Assembly (NCBI GenBank): GCA_036320915.1
Contig: JAXBDG010000023.1
Coordinates: 186,001-250,000 of the forward strand
DNA: 64,000 nucleotides
DNA from: Linnemannia elongata
Lineage: Eukaryota; Mortierellomycota; Mortierellomycetes; Mortierellales; Mortierellaceae
Direction of reading: 5' to 3'
Below are positions 52,807-62,799 of this stretch, piece after piece (the stretch's first letter is position 1; each line of letters starts with the position of its first letter). A model generated the notes under the pieces. That model was not told where the DNA came from. It ran no database searches and worked only from the letters and a program-made list of their open reading frames with translations. Position numbers and translations under genes: made by a program.

Positions 52807-53598
52807 TCAGTAAAAGACTGCGTTATCGATTGTTTGAGTGATAAAGGCTGCTGTTGGGTTACTGTCTGGGTTGTAGCCGTAGCCGGCAGTCGTCTTAGTA
52901 GGGATGGTATAACCATCGAAGCAACCCTCCTCGTCGAACACCGCTGTGAAGGGATGGGCTTGGAAGGGCTGCTTTCCGATCTTTGCCCAGCGAGACAGTG
53001 TCACAGAGGCCAGTGCTCCGGATGGGTTCACAGTGAGCTGCACATCGTGCGTTTGTCCGGCATGTGCCACTACGGCAATCACCGTTTGCTCGTCTACGGG
53101 TTTCCAGCTCACAGAGGGATCGAGGGCTGCTGCAGGAACGAAAACGAGCTCGCTCACGAGCCTTCCGACAGCACTCCGGAAGAGGTCAGGCCCTGATTCG
53201 TTGACTAGTGGAATATGACCAAAGAGGCTGTGGCGCATCTCAGCAGTACTATCGGTCAAACGATCGAATCCGGTCACTGGTAAACAGAACAAAGATGTCT
53301 TCTCAGCCCAGATGTAACCCTGGAGAGGAGCCAAAACCTGCATGGCGGTGAAGGGACGCCAACTTATGAGTTTGATGGTGCCGTGCTGACGTAATTCCAC
53401 TGTTGTGCGAAGTTGAGTTCCGGGCGTAATGGCGTGCTGTAGCCAGCGCTGCGCTGGCACGGGCAGGTGAGTCACCATGGCTGGATCAAAAAGGATTCCT
53501 GGTTTGGCGTCTTTGATTAGGGACGTCCAACTTTGCCGCAGTGTATGAGGTACTTGATTTGATATTTGCCATGTGGAAGGGGCAGCGGTGGCTGTCAT
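52807..53598 (-). CDS. DUF6544-like protein, bacterial-type family
   Basis: The product is 263 residues and intronless. Motifs in order are LPVPAQRWLQHAITPGTQLR near residue 45, WRPFTAMQVLAP near 80, GYIWAE near 94, PVTGFDRLTDSTAEMR near 107, SGPDLFRSAVGRLVSELVFV near 135 and WKPVDEQT near 166. These match from memory the DUF6544 family, widespread in bacteria, notably actinobacteria. Function is unknown. There is no signal peptide. A TATATATA box lies about 90 bp upstream of the ATG, at 53,679. No intron and a bacterial family suggest transfer from bacteria, but wider fungal distribution was not checked. Confidence 0.65.
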   Translation of the reverse strand: MTATAAPSTWQISNQVPHTLRQSWTSLIKDAKPGILFDPAMVTHLPVPAQRWLQHAITPGTQLRTTVELRQHGTIKLISWRPFTAMQVLAPLQGYIWAEKTSLFCLPVTGFDRLTDSTAEMRHSLFGHIPLVNESGPDLFRSAVGRLVSELVFVPAAALDPSVSWKPVDEQTVIAVVAHAGQTHDVQLTVNPSGALASVTLSRWAKIGKQPFQAHPFTAVFDEEGCFDGYTIPTKTTAGYGYNPDSNPTAAFITQTIDNAVFY

Positions 53599-54360
53599 GG
53601 TGAGAGAGTTTGTTTATTAGGGGAAAAAAGAAAAGGGAGTGGGAACGAGAAAGGGAACGGGAAAGAAGAGGTGTGCTGTATATATACTGCATCCAATCGC
53701 ACACTATAGTCTTGTTAGCGTTTCATATCGGCATTCTATTTTCGAAATACGATTCGATCCGTAAACAAGTCATCGGTTACGGATAGGCCTTTTTTTAATC
53801 TGAATCGTGGTAAAGTGACCCTCCATCCAAAAGAAGTTGAGCCGCTGGGTGCGTGCGCGTACGGGCCTGTTCTAGAACTACCAATACAGTATCGGTATAT
53901 GCATTTACAATTATAAAGGCTCACATGTTTTTTTGGAGAAATGATTGGCTTCGAGAATTCTGATACGTCGCCAATGGCATTTCTCCCATTTGTGTGAGAA
54001 ATTGAGAAATGACCAAAATACTTCCCAGTATGGCAAAAGCGAGCTCAGGCACCAGACAAGGGCATGCCAGAATTCCTCTTGCCTACCTCCTATGCCCATT
54101 AACAATACCAATACACCCGCTTCTCTCTTTTCTTTTCTGTGCACTGTACTGTTCACTGTACACTCACTCTCCACCGAACGCAGTACCTAATACCTACTCT
54201 TTAGCAACATCAGTCTGTAGCAGCAATAGGCAGCGGCATTGCACTTGCTTTTTTGGCCAATCACTCTTTTACTTCTTAGCCATTTCATTATTACCAAAAA
54301 CAAAACAAAACAAAAAAAAGTATGATACACGATATTTTTATTATCATTGCCAGGTGGGGA
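53599..54360. other. Intergenic, nothing recognised
   Basis: Short repeats of the word GAGAAAT occur at 53,936-54,010, similar to a palindromic cluster at 58,705-58,790. No coding support. Confidence 0.35.
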
Positions 54361-57300
54361 CTAGCCGGCTTCTCCTCTTGCAGCCTTCTGGTCTCGGCAA
54401 TAATTGATCAATTGGTTAACAGTCCATGAATGCACCTTGAACATTACATCGAGCTCCGAAATGGCCCTCTGGATGGAATCCTGTCGATTAAGGCTGTCAT
54501 CTGCTGCTCTGAATTGCTCGGCTTGGTATTCGACCTCCTCAACCACTCGCTTTTTGTTGTTAAGTTGTTTCTGGTATTTCCTAGAGATGCCCAGTGATTT
54601 CTTTCCAGCCTTTTGTCGTTCTTGCTCGAACTTTTGATATTCTTCCCAGATAGCAGCCACGTTTCCAAGTCTGTAGTTGACTGAAACTGTGACGCCTCCA
54701 GTCGTTACACTGGTACTGGTAGTGGTGGCGGTCGTAGTAGTCGTAGTTGCAGTTGTCGTCATGGTCATGGATGACTGCTGCACAGGCATAGGCACGCCTT
54801 GTAGAGGTATCCCCTGAGATTGGGACTGGGACTGAGACTGGGCAACTGGGGCCCATCTCGGAAGCCCCAATACTGTTACCGGTACCGGTGCTTGCGCAAG
54901 TCTTCGAGGATGAGAAGGACCGGGCTGCTCAGAATGAACCTGACAAGCAGTGGACACGGCTAGAGCGGGAGTGGATCCGAATGCGTACTGACATGAGGGT
55001 GCTGGATAAGGTTGTGACGAGAGCGCTGGGTATGATTGCCAGGGAGGGAGAACAGAACCAGAACCAAGGGCGGAGGGGCCGAGTCGGCTGATCAGATAAT
55101 CCAACTTGGACTCGACACGGAAGATAGTATCCTTGAAATAGCTCATGCCACAGTCAAAGAGAGTATCCACATACATCATGGCTTGATCCAGGCGTTCAGC
55201 TGCTGTCCTTCGAAGCCCTTGCATCTCGCGCTCCATGTTCTCAAAACTCCCTGGTAGCCTCCCCATTATCTCCCCTTGCCGAACGAGAACTCGTTGCTGG
55301 TCCTGTAGAACCATCTTCACATTGGGATGCATGTCCACCGGCAGCGCCACATCCTTCGAGCTCAACGCTGCCTCTACCTGCTCCTTAAAGGCCTGGAAAG
55401 CTGCCGTTTTGAACACTCCGAATGCAAGTAGAGGCGACTCCACATCAGTGAATCGGCACAGGTACTCTGCAGCATCCTGAAGGATCACTCGTCGTAGGCG
55501 AAGTAGTGCCTTTAAAAAGCATTGTTTCGCCAGGTCAGATTGTCGAGTGTTGGATGGGACAAAACCTCGGACGTTCGGATCGTACTGCAGCGGCAAGTCA
55601 TTGCTGAGTTGGGAAGGATCATTGGCGTTCCTCTCCTCCATTTCGTGTATGCACTCCTCTTGCCATTCATCGTACTCAGAGCTGCCTGGAGGTCCGAATG
55701 CGGTTTCGATGAAAGGAAATATTTGTCGTTGCAATTCCAAACTAGGCGAGATTTCGTTCCGCTTGAGATGGAAAGGTACTTGTCCACCCAAAAATCCAGC
55801 CATCTGAACCGCAAAAAGGTAAGAGGGGTCGTCATCGTAGTACTCGTCCAATTTGCTGTTCTGATGTACCCAACGACCTGCCTTCTTGATATCCTCTCGC
55901 CTGATTCGTAACATCTTGGCCTCGCTTGCACCACTATGGCGGCCGGAATGAGTGATGTGACGGCACGATACGCGCTGACGTTTGAAACAGTCTCTTGTGG
56001 AGTCCGCTTGGCTTTCATATGATAGCTCGTCCTTCACGTTGGGCCAAGTGTGAACGAGCTTTGTACTGATCCAATCGGGATCATCAAAATCCGGTGGGTT
56101 CTCATGTTTGACCTAAAGTCATATCCACAACGCGCGAATAGAAATGAGGACAAGAGTACTTGTCATAGTCAGACTTTATACATGCACTCAACACAACACA
56201 ATAAGTAAAAATGAAAAAAGGTAGGCGCTTCAAGCTTACATGGAACAGGTCATAGAAGTAGAACCCAAGCGCTCCAACACTGCAGCGACGTACATCAGAA
56301 TGTCTAGTAGAAACGCCATACAACATCTTGCCTGACGGGTTGGTTTTGCCCTTGTGAAAAGAGGACATCAAGTAAACCAGGTTTTGAGTACCGCCTACAA
56401 CATTGAAGGCAGGATCCATAAAGATGTCTGAGTAGGAAATCCCTCGAAGGTCCTCGTCTCTCAGGAGCATGGCATGTCTTATCGCTAGCGAGAGATGTAA
56501 TCTCATCGCAGGCGATGTTTCCGACACTGGCTGCTGCCATGCGTCTAAAAGACACCTACCAAGGTTACATGGGATACAAAATGTTGTTAGTTGCACTCAA
56601 CATATTGCGCTTCCTGTTATTGCTCCTACATAATTTCAATGTTCTCTCTCGCTCGCTCTCGCACACACCTTATATGCTCGTCGATCGTGTATGTGTTTCT
56701 GACTGCACAGGAGGCAGACCAGTTGCGATGGTTGACCAATTCGCCGATCACAAGGTCGTTGTTGTATTTGCGGAGAGTCTCCTTGATCGCCGTACTCTTT
56801 CGTAGATGTGGCGCAGGGTTGGGATTGACGATACGATTACTTTGCCGTGTTTGCAAATGGATGATCGCTTTTAATGCCTGATCCATAGTCGATTTCTCGC
56901 ATAGCACCTGCAGGACCTTGGACCCATCCTTCTCCTGCGGGACTTTTTCCAGGACTGGTGATAATATAGACGGACAATAAAGATTAGCATATCATCCGCA
57001 TCCGAACTCCATTGCACAACAATACCTGATACTCTTATTCATTCTATCCATCATTCCTAACAAATCCTGTAAAACGTACTTGTGCGCAGATCAACTGGTC
57101 GACGATTTGCCTTATTGGTATTGGAATCCGACGCTACCAATGCAAGAGCCACCCTCACGTCTTTGGTGTCGTCAGCCTTGAAGACCTTGGGAATTTTCCT
57201 CTTAAACATGAAGTCCTTAAAAAACACAAGGACTTTCTCCTCGGAGACCTCATATCGGAAGTCTTTCTCGAACACGTACATCCTGTCACAAAAGTCCTAT

Positions 57301-58366
57301 GCGAGACATCATTCACGGATAAGAACCACTATACAACCAATGGGCATGAACAATAGTATTCAGTCATGATCTTTGGATGGGTGATGTTCTATGCTCTTAC
57401 CTGGAAGAGTTTGAGATAGACTGAGTATGCCTCCTTAGTATTGCAAGCCAAGTTCTCGTTCTCGAAATTCATGCCCTGAAGGCGGAACATCGTCCCTCTC
57501 TGGCGCAATTCGTGAGCAGCCGAACTGCTGCCTTGCGAACCTTCACCTCCTACGACAGCGTCGGTGTTGCGACATGTTGATAAAACTTTCATCAGCGCGG
57601 AAAACTCCTCTAGAGTAAAAAAGAACAGAGGCAGAAATGTTAAAGGATAGTCCATCAGAAAAGGCAGAAAAGGCAGAGAAAGGTATAACTGTACAATACT
57701 ACTACTAGTTTGGTTTAAACACATACGTTCTACCCGGGCGTTTAAACTCTGTCTCGGACGCCCTCGCGTTCTTTTTGGTGTCCGAGCTTGTAGACTCTGG
57801 TTCAACTCCGCTTCGGATGCCGATCCATCCGAAACGGCTTCTTCAAAAGTCGTTGCTGAAGCTAAGGTGTAGCACATAAGCGGGTGAGAGAGTGGACTCT
57901 AAATAAGGACTCTTTTCATCAAACGCCAACATCGACAATAAATCGGCGGTATCAAGCTAATACCTGTTATCCTGCGCTTGCGCTTCACTGAGTCCCCTGC
58001 TGCTGCTGCGACTGTGGACTGTGCTGAGGAAGATGTGCAGTGCACTTGACTAAGTGGTTGTGGCTGCTGAGCTGGTGTACGCTTTGTATGGTATAGTTGC
58101 TGCAATAGTGCTACTGCTTCCTGTACCTGTCGAACAGGCTCTTCCCGAAGTAGTTGTGTTTGCCTTTCCTGTGATTGTTGAGGTAAAGTCTCCTGTGATT
58201 GTTGAAATAGTGCTAATGCTTCCTGCAATTGCTGAGCAGGCACAGGATCTTCTTGTGGTTGTCGAGTTATCGTTTCCTGCGGTAGTTGTATTAGCGCTTC
58301 TTGTGGTTGTGGTTGTTGAGATGTTGTTTGTCGTTTACGCGCGACTGAATTGTTTGCTGTCTTCAT
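54361..58366 (-). CDS. Crypton-type tyrosine recombinase with GCR1_C-like domain (exons 58366-57964, 57861-57727, 57609-57401, 57296-57080, 56954-56669, 56555-56240, 56112-54361)
   Basis: Seven exons with canonical GT-AG sites and matching phases join into one 1105-residue frame. Exon 1 is Gln-rich with a basic end (SVKRKRRIT). Exon 2 has a basic patch (TPKRTRGRPR). Exons 4-7 form the recombinase/Ndc10-II-like core. An Arg lies in LLRDEDLRGISYSDIF near 56,460, a Lys in FHKGKTNPSGKM near 56,350, the HxxR motif in HITHSGRHSGASEA near 55,940 and the Tyr in KLDEYYDDD near 55,840. A disordered Gln/Ser/Thr region precedes a C-terminal GCR1_C-like DNA-binding domain (VNYRLGNVAAIWEEYQKF near 54,660). 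All catalytic residues look present. It is either a mobile Crypton or a domesticated copy. Introns and the lack of terminal repeats are normal for Cryptons. Confidence 0.85.
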
Positions 58367-58800
58367 TTTTGTGTTGATTGATTCACAAATGAGTAACAAG
58401 CAACGGCATTGGCCTAGTTGTTGTTGTTGTTGTTATTGTTGTTGCTGTTGTTGTTGGCGTTATTGTGTGTCAAGTATGTATGAGATAGAGATAGAGACAG
58501 AACAGAGGGAGCAAAGAGAAGGGACGAATGGAGGTTGTGTGAGCTTGCCAATGCGCAATGCGAGCATGTTGTGAATAAAAAAAAAAGCATCCGTATGACC
58601 CCCTCAATTGTAGCCTTGAAAACAGGGGAACTTTGACTCCCTCCCTCTAAATGCATATTCACCAGCCAATCAGATCTCTACAGCTGTGTATACCTTGGTA
58701 TGGGTTGAGAAATGATCAAGCTTCATATGGAGGAAATAACCCATACCACAGGTATTGGGTTGAGAAATTTCTCAGTGTGACTGAGAAATTGACACACATA
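58367..58800. other. Upstream region of the Crypton gene; GTT microsatellite and small palindromes
   Basis: GTTGTTGTTGTT-type tract at 58,418-58,460. At 58,690-58,790 there are nested palindromes: GGTATGGGTT paired with AACCCATACC, GAGAAATTTCTC, and TTCTCAGTGTGACTGAGAA. They lie just left of the pogo element. Confidence 0.5.
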
Positions 58801-58939
58801 CAGTCGAAAATGGTTTTTGGGCACACTTACCCAGCTAAAAGTGTGCCCAAAAAAAACAATTCGGATTGAATTAACTCTCTAAGAGAATTATTCTAAAACA
58901 CAAAAACACAGTCTCGAATATATAGTGCACGTGCGAGAA
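58801..58939 (+). repeat. Left inverted repeat of the pogo element
   Basis: Includes a hairpin at 58,817-58,850. It ends GTGCGAGAAAAG, just before the transposase coding region. Confidence 0.95.
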
Positions 58940-58948
58940 AAGGCAACC

Positions 58949-61152
58949 ATGCGCTCATGCCCACAGAGAAAGTCAAGAAAAGTTGTGCATGGAATTGGTA
59001 TACGTTGCACATTTCATCCACCATTCACCATGCCAAAGAGTAAAGTCAAGCGTGTGCATCGGTCGATTGCGGAAGAGATGAAGACGCGAGCCCGGAAACA
59101 GGGATCTGACCCTTCTTTGCTCGCTTCCAAGAAGGACAAAACATACACCAAACGAGAGCTTGAGGAGATCAACGCCCGTCGCCGACTACGGTACCACGAC
59201 CTCTTGACCAGTGCTAGGAACGATGACAAGGCTGCTATCATTGTGTTCCCTACCGCCGACCAGTTCGAGATCCCGATGGCAAGAACCTCCCACTCCTTGA
59301 AAACGCGGGTCGAGGTGCTGGATATATACCATTATCTCGAACGACGGAAAGAGGACTTCCCAATCACTCTTTCCCCCAACACCTTTGGGCTTGCGTTAGG
59401 AATCAAACTTTCACGCAGAGCTTGCTATAGGATGTTAAAACGAGAAGATGAGGTATGTGTAAAGTACAAATTATCAAGAATCAAGACCTATCTTCAGTAA
59501 ATTAATAGTAACTAAGTGGCACTCGTTTTATACACGTCCATATCGATCAATACATACGTAGCACTGCCAAGACACTCCCTGAAGGCGCTCATTACATCGT
59601 CAAGCGGAAGAATCTAATGATTGAGCGAGTCCTGCTTTACTGGCTGCGTGATCAACGCAAGAAGAATGTTCCTGTGACGGGCAAGCTGATGAAGGAGGCA
59701 GGTCATTTTGCATGTATGGTCCTCTGCGACCTCAAGGACGACTCAGGCAACACTGTATCCGAGGCGCCAATGTCGTTTTCGGCCTGGTGGTTTGACTCAT
59801 TCAAGAAACAGCATCGTATCTCGTATTGTCAGCTTCATGGAGAGGCAGGATCGGTCGACCTAGACGCAATTGAACCTGAACTTGACAAAATTCGTAGGAT
59901 TTGCTCCCAGTACACTCCCGACAATATTTTCAACTGCGATGAGACCGGAATGTATGTGAAGGAGTTGGACACCAAATCCTATGCGACACCGCTTTCCAAA
60001 TCTGGCGCCAAGGCTTTTAGGGATTGCAGAGTCTCTATTCTATTCTGCATCAACGCCTCTGGCACATCTCTCAACTTGGCCAAGACTAAAAAGTCACTGA
60101 AGCCGTTGGTTATCGGTAATATGATATTTTTTATGACATTGCAATGAATTATACCCAGTAATATCTTTTCACATCTTAACCTTTATAACTCCTTCATGAT
60201 CGTTAGGTGAACACATCCCCAGAGACGTCGAAAAACAAGCCGCCTTGAGGATGACTATGTTGAGATCGGCAAGTGGATGGATGATCGGCGAAATATTCAC
60301 AGCCTGGCTGGACCTGTTGGATGATGAGCTCGAACAGCCAACCCTTCTCTTTCTGGATTCAGCAGGAGCCCACAACAATGTCGATTTGTATCGTTGGAAA
60401 CACCTTCGCATCCTACGACTACCCCCGCATTCAACACCCAGCCTCTCGACGCCGGCGTTATAAGTGCTTTCAAACGGGCGTTCCTGGAGAAGCTTGGCCG
60501 AGGAATTTACCATGCTCGTAACTTTGACCAAACGGTAACTATTTCCAATGGGCGCGCTTGGACACTGATTCCGGACGCATGGGATGAGATCCAACCTTCC
60601 ACACTGCGCAAGTGTTTCGCCAAAACCCCTGTACTTCCAACAGAAATGCGCGAAGCGCTCCACCGACGACGGTCGACCAAGGATGAGCAGCAGCCGAAAC
60701 CTCAGCCCACCCAAGGCGAAAAATACAAGGAGCAGGAGAAAGCATACTTCGAACATATTATTGCCAAGGTTGGGGAGGGCGATGAACTGGATTCCAGAGT
60801 GGAAGAAAGCAGGGATGAGCAGGCCGAGGAGCTACGACAAGTGGATGAAGAGGGTGGAGAACGGGAAAGCGTGGGCGATGATCAACCAAGCACTGGCAAT
60901 TGCTCAAGCCACGAGGATCCTGAAAGCTCACCCATCGCAGATACGGATATCTATACGACTATCAAGACGCTGAAACATATGGCAGGAGACAATGATGTTC
61001 TCACCATCGAAGGTATCAAGCAAGTGCGGAAGAGTGGGGAACGAGGCCAAGGAAGTAAGATGGAGGTTCGAAATGTAGTAAAACGCCTTGTGCGTGTCTG
61101 TACGACCGTTAAGGATGATGACTTGGTTAATGAAGTTGCAAAGGACGAATAA
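58949..61152 (+). pseudogene. pogo/Fot1 DDE transposase, frameshifted
   Basis: Exons are about 58,949-59,452, 59,572-60,115 and 60,207-61,152. Intron 1 has donor GTATGT; the acceptor at 59,571 keeps frame. Intron 2 has donor GTAATA and acceptor GTTAG. The N-terminal region is basic, with a CENP-B-like helix-turn-helix (ERVLLYWLRDQRKKNVPVTG, then FSAWWFDSFKKQHRI). The DDE triad is at NCDETGM near 59,940, LLFLDSAGAHNN near 60,360 and PLDAGVISAFKRAF near 60,440. Between LPPHSTP and QPLDAG the frame changes, at about 60,425-60,445, consistent with loss of a few bases between CAGCCT repeats. The acidic C-terminus runs to 61,152. A second start at 59,030 is possible. Confidence 0.85.
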
Positions 61153-61168
61153 AACACGACTTTTGCTT

Positions 61169-61307
61169 TTCTCGCACGTGCACTATATATTCGAGACTGT
61201 GTTTTTGTGTTTTAGAATAATTCTCTTAGAGAGTTAATTCAATCCGAATTGTTTTTTTTGGGCACACTTTTAGCTGGGTAAGTGTGCCCAAAAACCACTT
61301 TCGACTG
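61169..61307 (-). repeat. Right inverted repeat of the pogo element
   Basis: Inverse of the left repeat, from CTTTTCTCGCACGTGCACTA to TTTCGACTG, differing at only one or two bases. Confidence 0.95.
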
Positions 61308-61379
61308 TACCACAAAATGGCTACGTTTTGCTTAAGAGTGCACTGGCCATACAAGGCTTTACTTTTCTTTTTTTTTTCA

Positions 61380-62275
61380 TCCAAGTCTACTGCCGCAAAG
61401 CAGTTGCTATATCTTGAAACATATCATGATATACCCACCCTTTTGGGCGACGGCACAAGCACGAGGACTTTAGAAGGATGATGCCGAACGGATGAACTGC
61501 TTGAAGGAGGCTGACGACATACAACACCTACGACACCTCCGCTATCTATTCGCGATGATCCTCTGTTTCCGCAGTCCATCCAACCCAAGAAGGCTCTGGG
61601 ATCAGTTTTCCGATGCACTTTCCGCCGACCTCCTGTACATAGCCAAACAATCCGGACTGTACCCGACCGATGACCCGCAGGCGCAATTCAACGCTCGAGT
61701 CGATGCTTTATTTCATATCAATAAGTTGCTCATCGATATGGAAACTAGCCTCGACAAATACCTTCCTCCTCCTCAACACATGGACAACGCTGTCATAAAC
61801 TATCCATGGAGCAGCAACAGCGACCATGAAAGAACTCATCATGAACCGACGGGCCAGGAGTACGCACAACTGGCATCAACGCACAAGGCCCAATTGACAG
61901 CTGAACAGAAAGCGATGTTCAGCACTATATTAACCTCAATCTCTAAACCCGAAAATAAACGACTTCACTTCATCGACGGCCCCCCGGTGGCACGGGAAAG
62001 AGCTTTTTGTACAACACGCTTATTGAAAACATACGCGGACGTCAGAAAAAGGCAGTTGTCGTGGGAACTGCTTCATCGGGTGTTGCTTCCATCATTCTAC
62101 TCCAAAGACATACAGCACATTCGGTATTCAACATCCCTATCTCCATCACAGACAACCCAACACGTTTCCTAATCAGAAGAATTGCGCATGTACATCTCTA
62201 TGTAGGCCTGTCAAGGTGCTCCAACCCCAGCGATTCAAATATCAAAAGTAGTACCAGACCAGGACTCTAATACAT
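61380..62275 (+). pseudogene. PIF1-like helicase relic with internal deletion
   Basis: The frame from 61,492 encodes the region upstream of the helicase core (LFAMILCFRSPSNPRRLWDQ, DLLYIAKQSG). After LTAEQKAMFSTIL and LHFIDGPP a run of C at about 61,982-61,987 shifts the frame. In the other frame the Walker A GGTGKSFLYN is intact, followed by VVVGTASSGVASIIL. After a few dozen residues the sequence jumps to the last helicase motif (LYVGLSRCSNPSD near 62,195), so motifs II to V are lost. It is a different copy from the helicase at 3,690. The pogo element sits immediately upstream. Confidence 0.82.
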
Positions 62276-62279
62276 CCAT

Positions 62280-62799
62280 CCCTCACTCCTCTTGACTCAC
62301 TCTCAGAATAATCTAAATTCTTCAGATGCATCACAATCAACATTATTAAAGGGTCTACTCCGCAGTCTGCAGAATGATTAAAGAAGCCATGGACTTTGCA
62401 TGTCGGAGAAGGTAGAGGAGGAGTCTGGAGGGGAGGAGCAGGCAGGAGATGTACACGTGCATCGGATTACCCCAATATATTCTTTCACCTTGGACACAAA
62501 CTGCTTGTCAACAAAGGGGCGTCATAGGACGGGAACGAGTCGACATTCCTCCCCGGAAATCGACAAGTGCCTGGTAAAACCTTAATCACAATCACTTACG
62601 TACTTAAGTATGTCTTCTCTCTCACCCTTTTTCTCATTTCTCCTCATTTCTCCTCATCTTTCTTCTCTTCTCATCTCATCTTACTTTCTACTCTCCCTTT
62701 TTTTCATCTCCATCACGAAGCGATCATTATTTTCCCTCATCCGCCCATTTTCGTAGCCAACTTCATATTTCTTTTTCCTCCATCAATATTTCTCATCAC
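62280..62799. other. Upstream region of the Sel1 gene; possible relic exon
   Basis: Positions 62,400-62,573 contain protein-like pieces in two frames, and a GTAAAAC donor-like site at 62,574. A CTGCAG acceptor-like site at 62,804-62,809 could join this to the Sel1 frame, but no single frame works through the upstream part. The pyrimidine-rich 62,600-62,790 is a likely leader. Confidence 0.3.

Larger units (their letters stand above)
58801..61307 (+). mobile_element. pogo/Fot1-type DNA transposon with 139-bp inverted repeats
   Basis: The left repeat starts CAGTCGAAAATGGTTTTTGG at 58,801 and the right one ends CCACTTTCGACTG at 61,307. They are almost identical inverses over about 139 bp and are flanked by TA at 58,799-58,800 and 61,308-61,309, the target duplication of the Tc1/mariner-pogo superfamily. 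Each repeat contains a 12-bp perfect hairpin (TTGGGCACACTT / AAGTGTGCCCAA, 10-nt loop). The element encodes one transposase gene. Confidence 0.95.
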
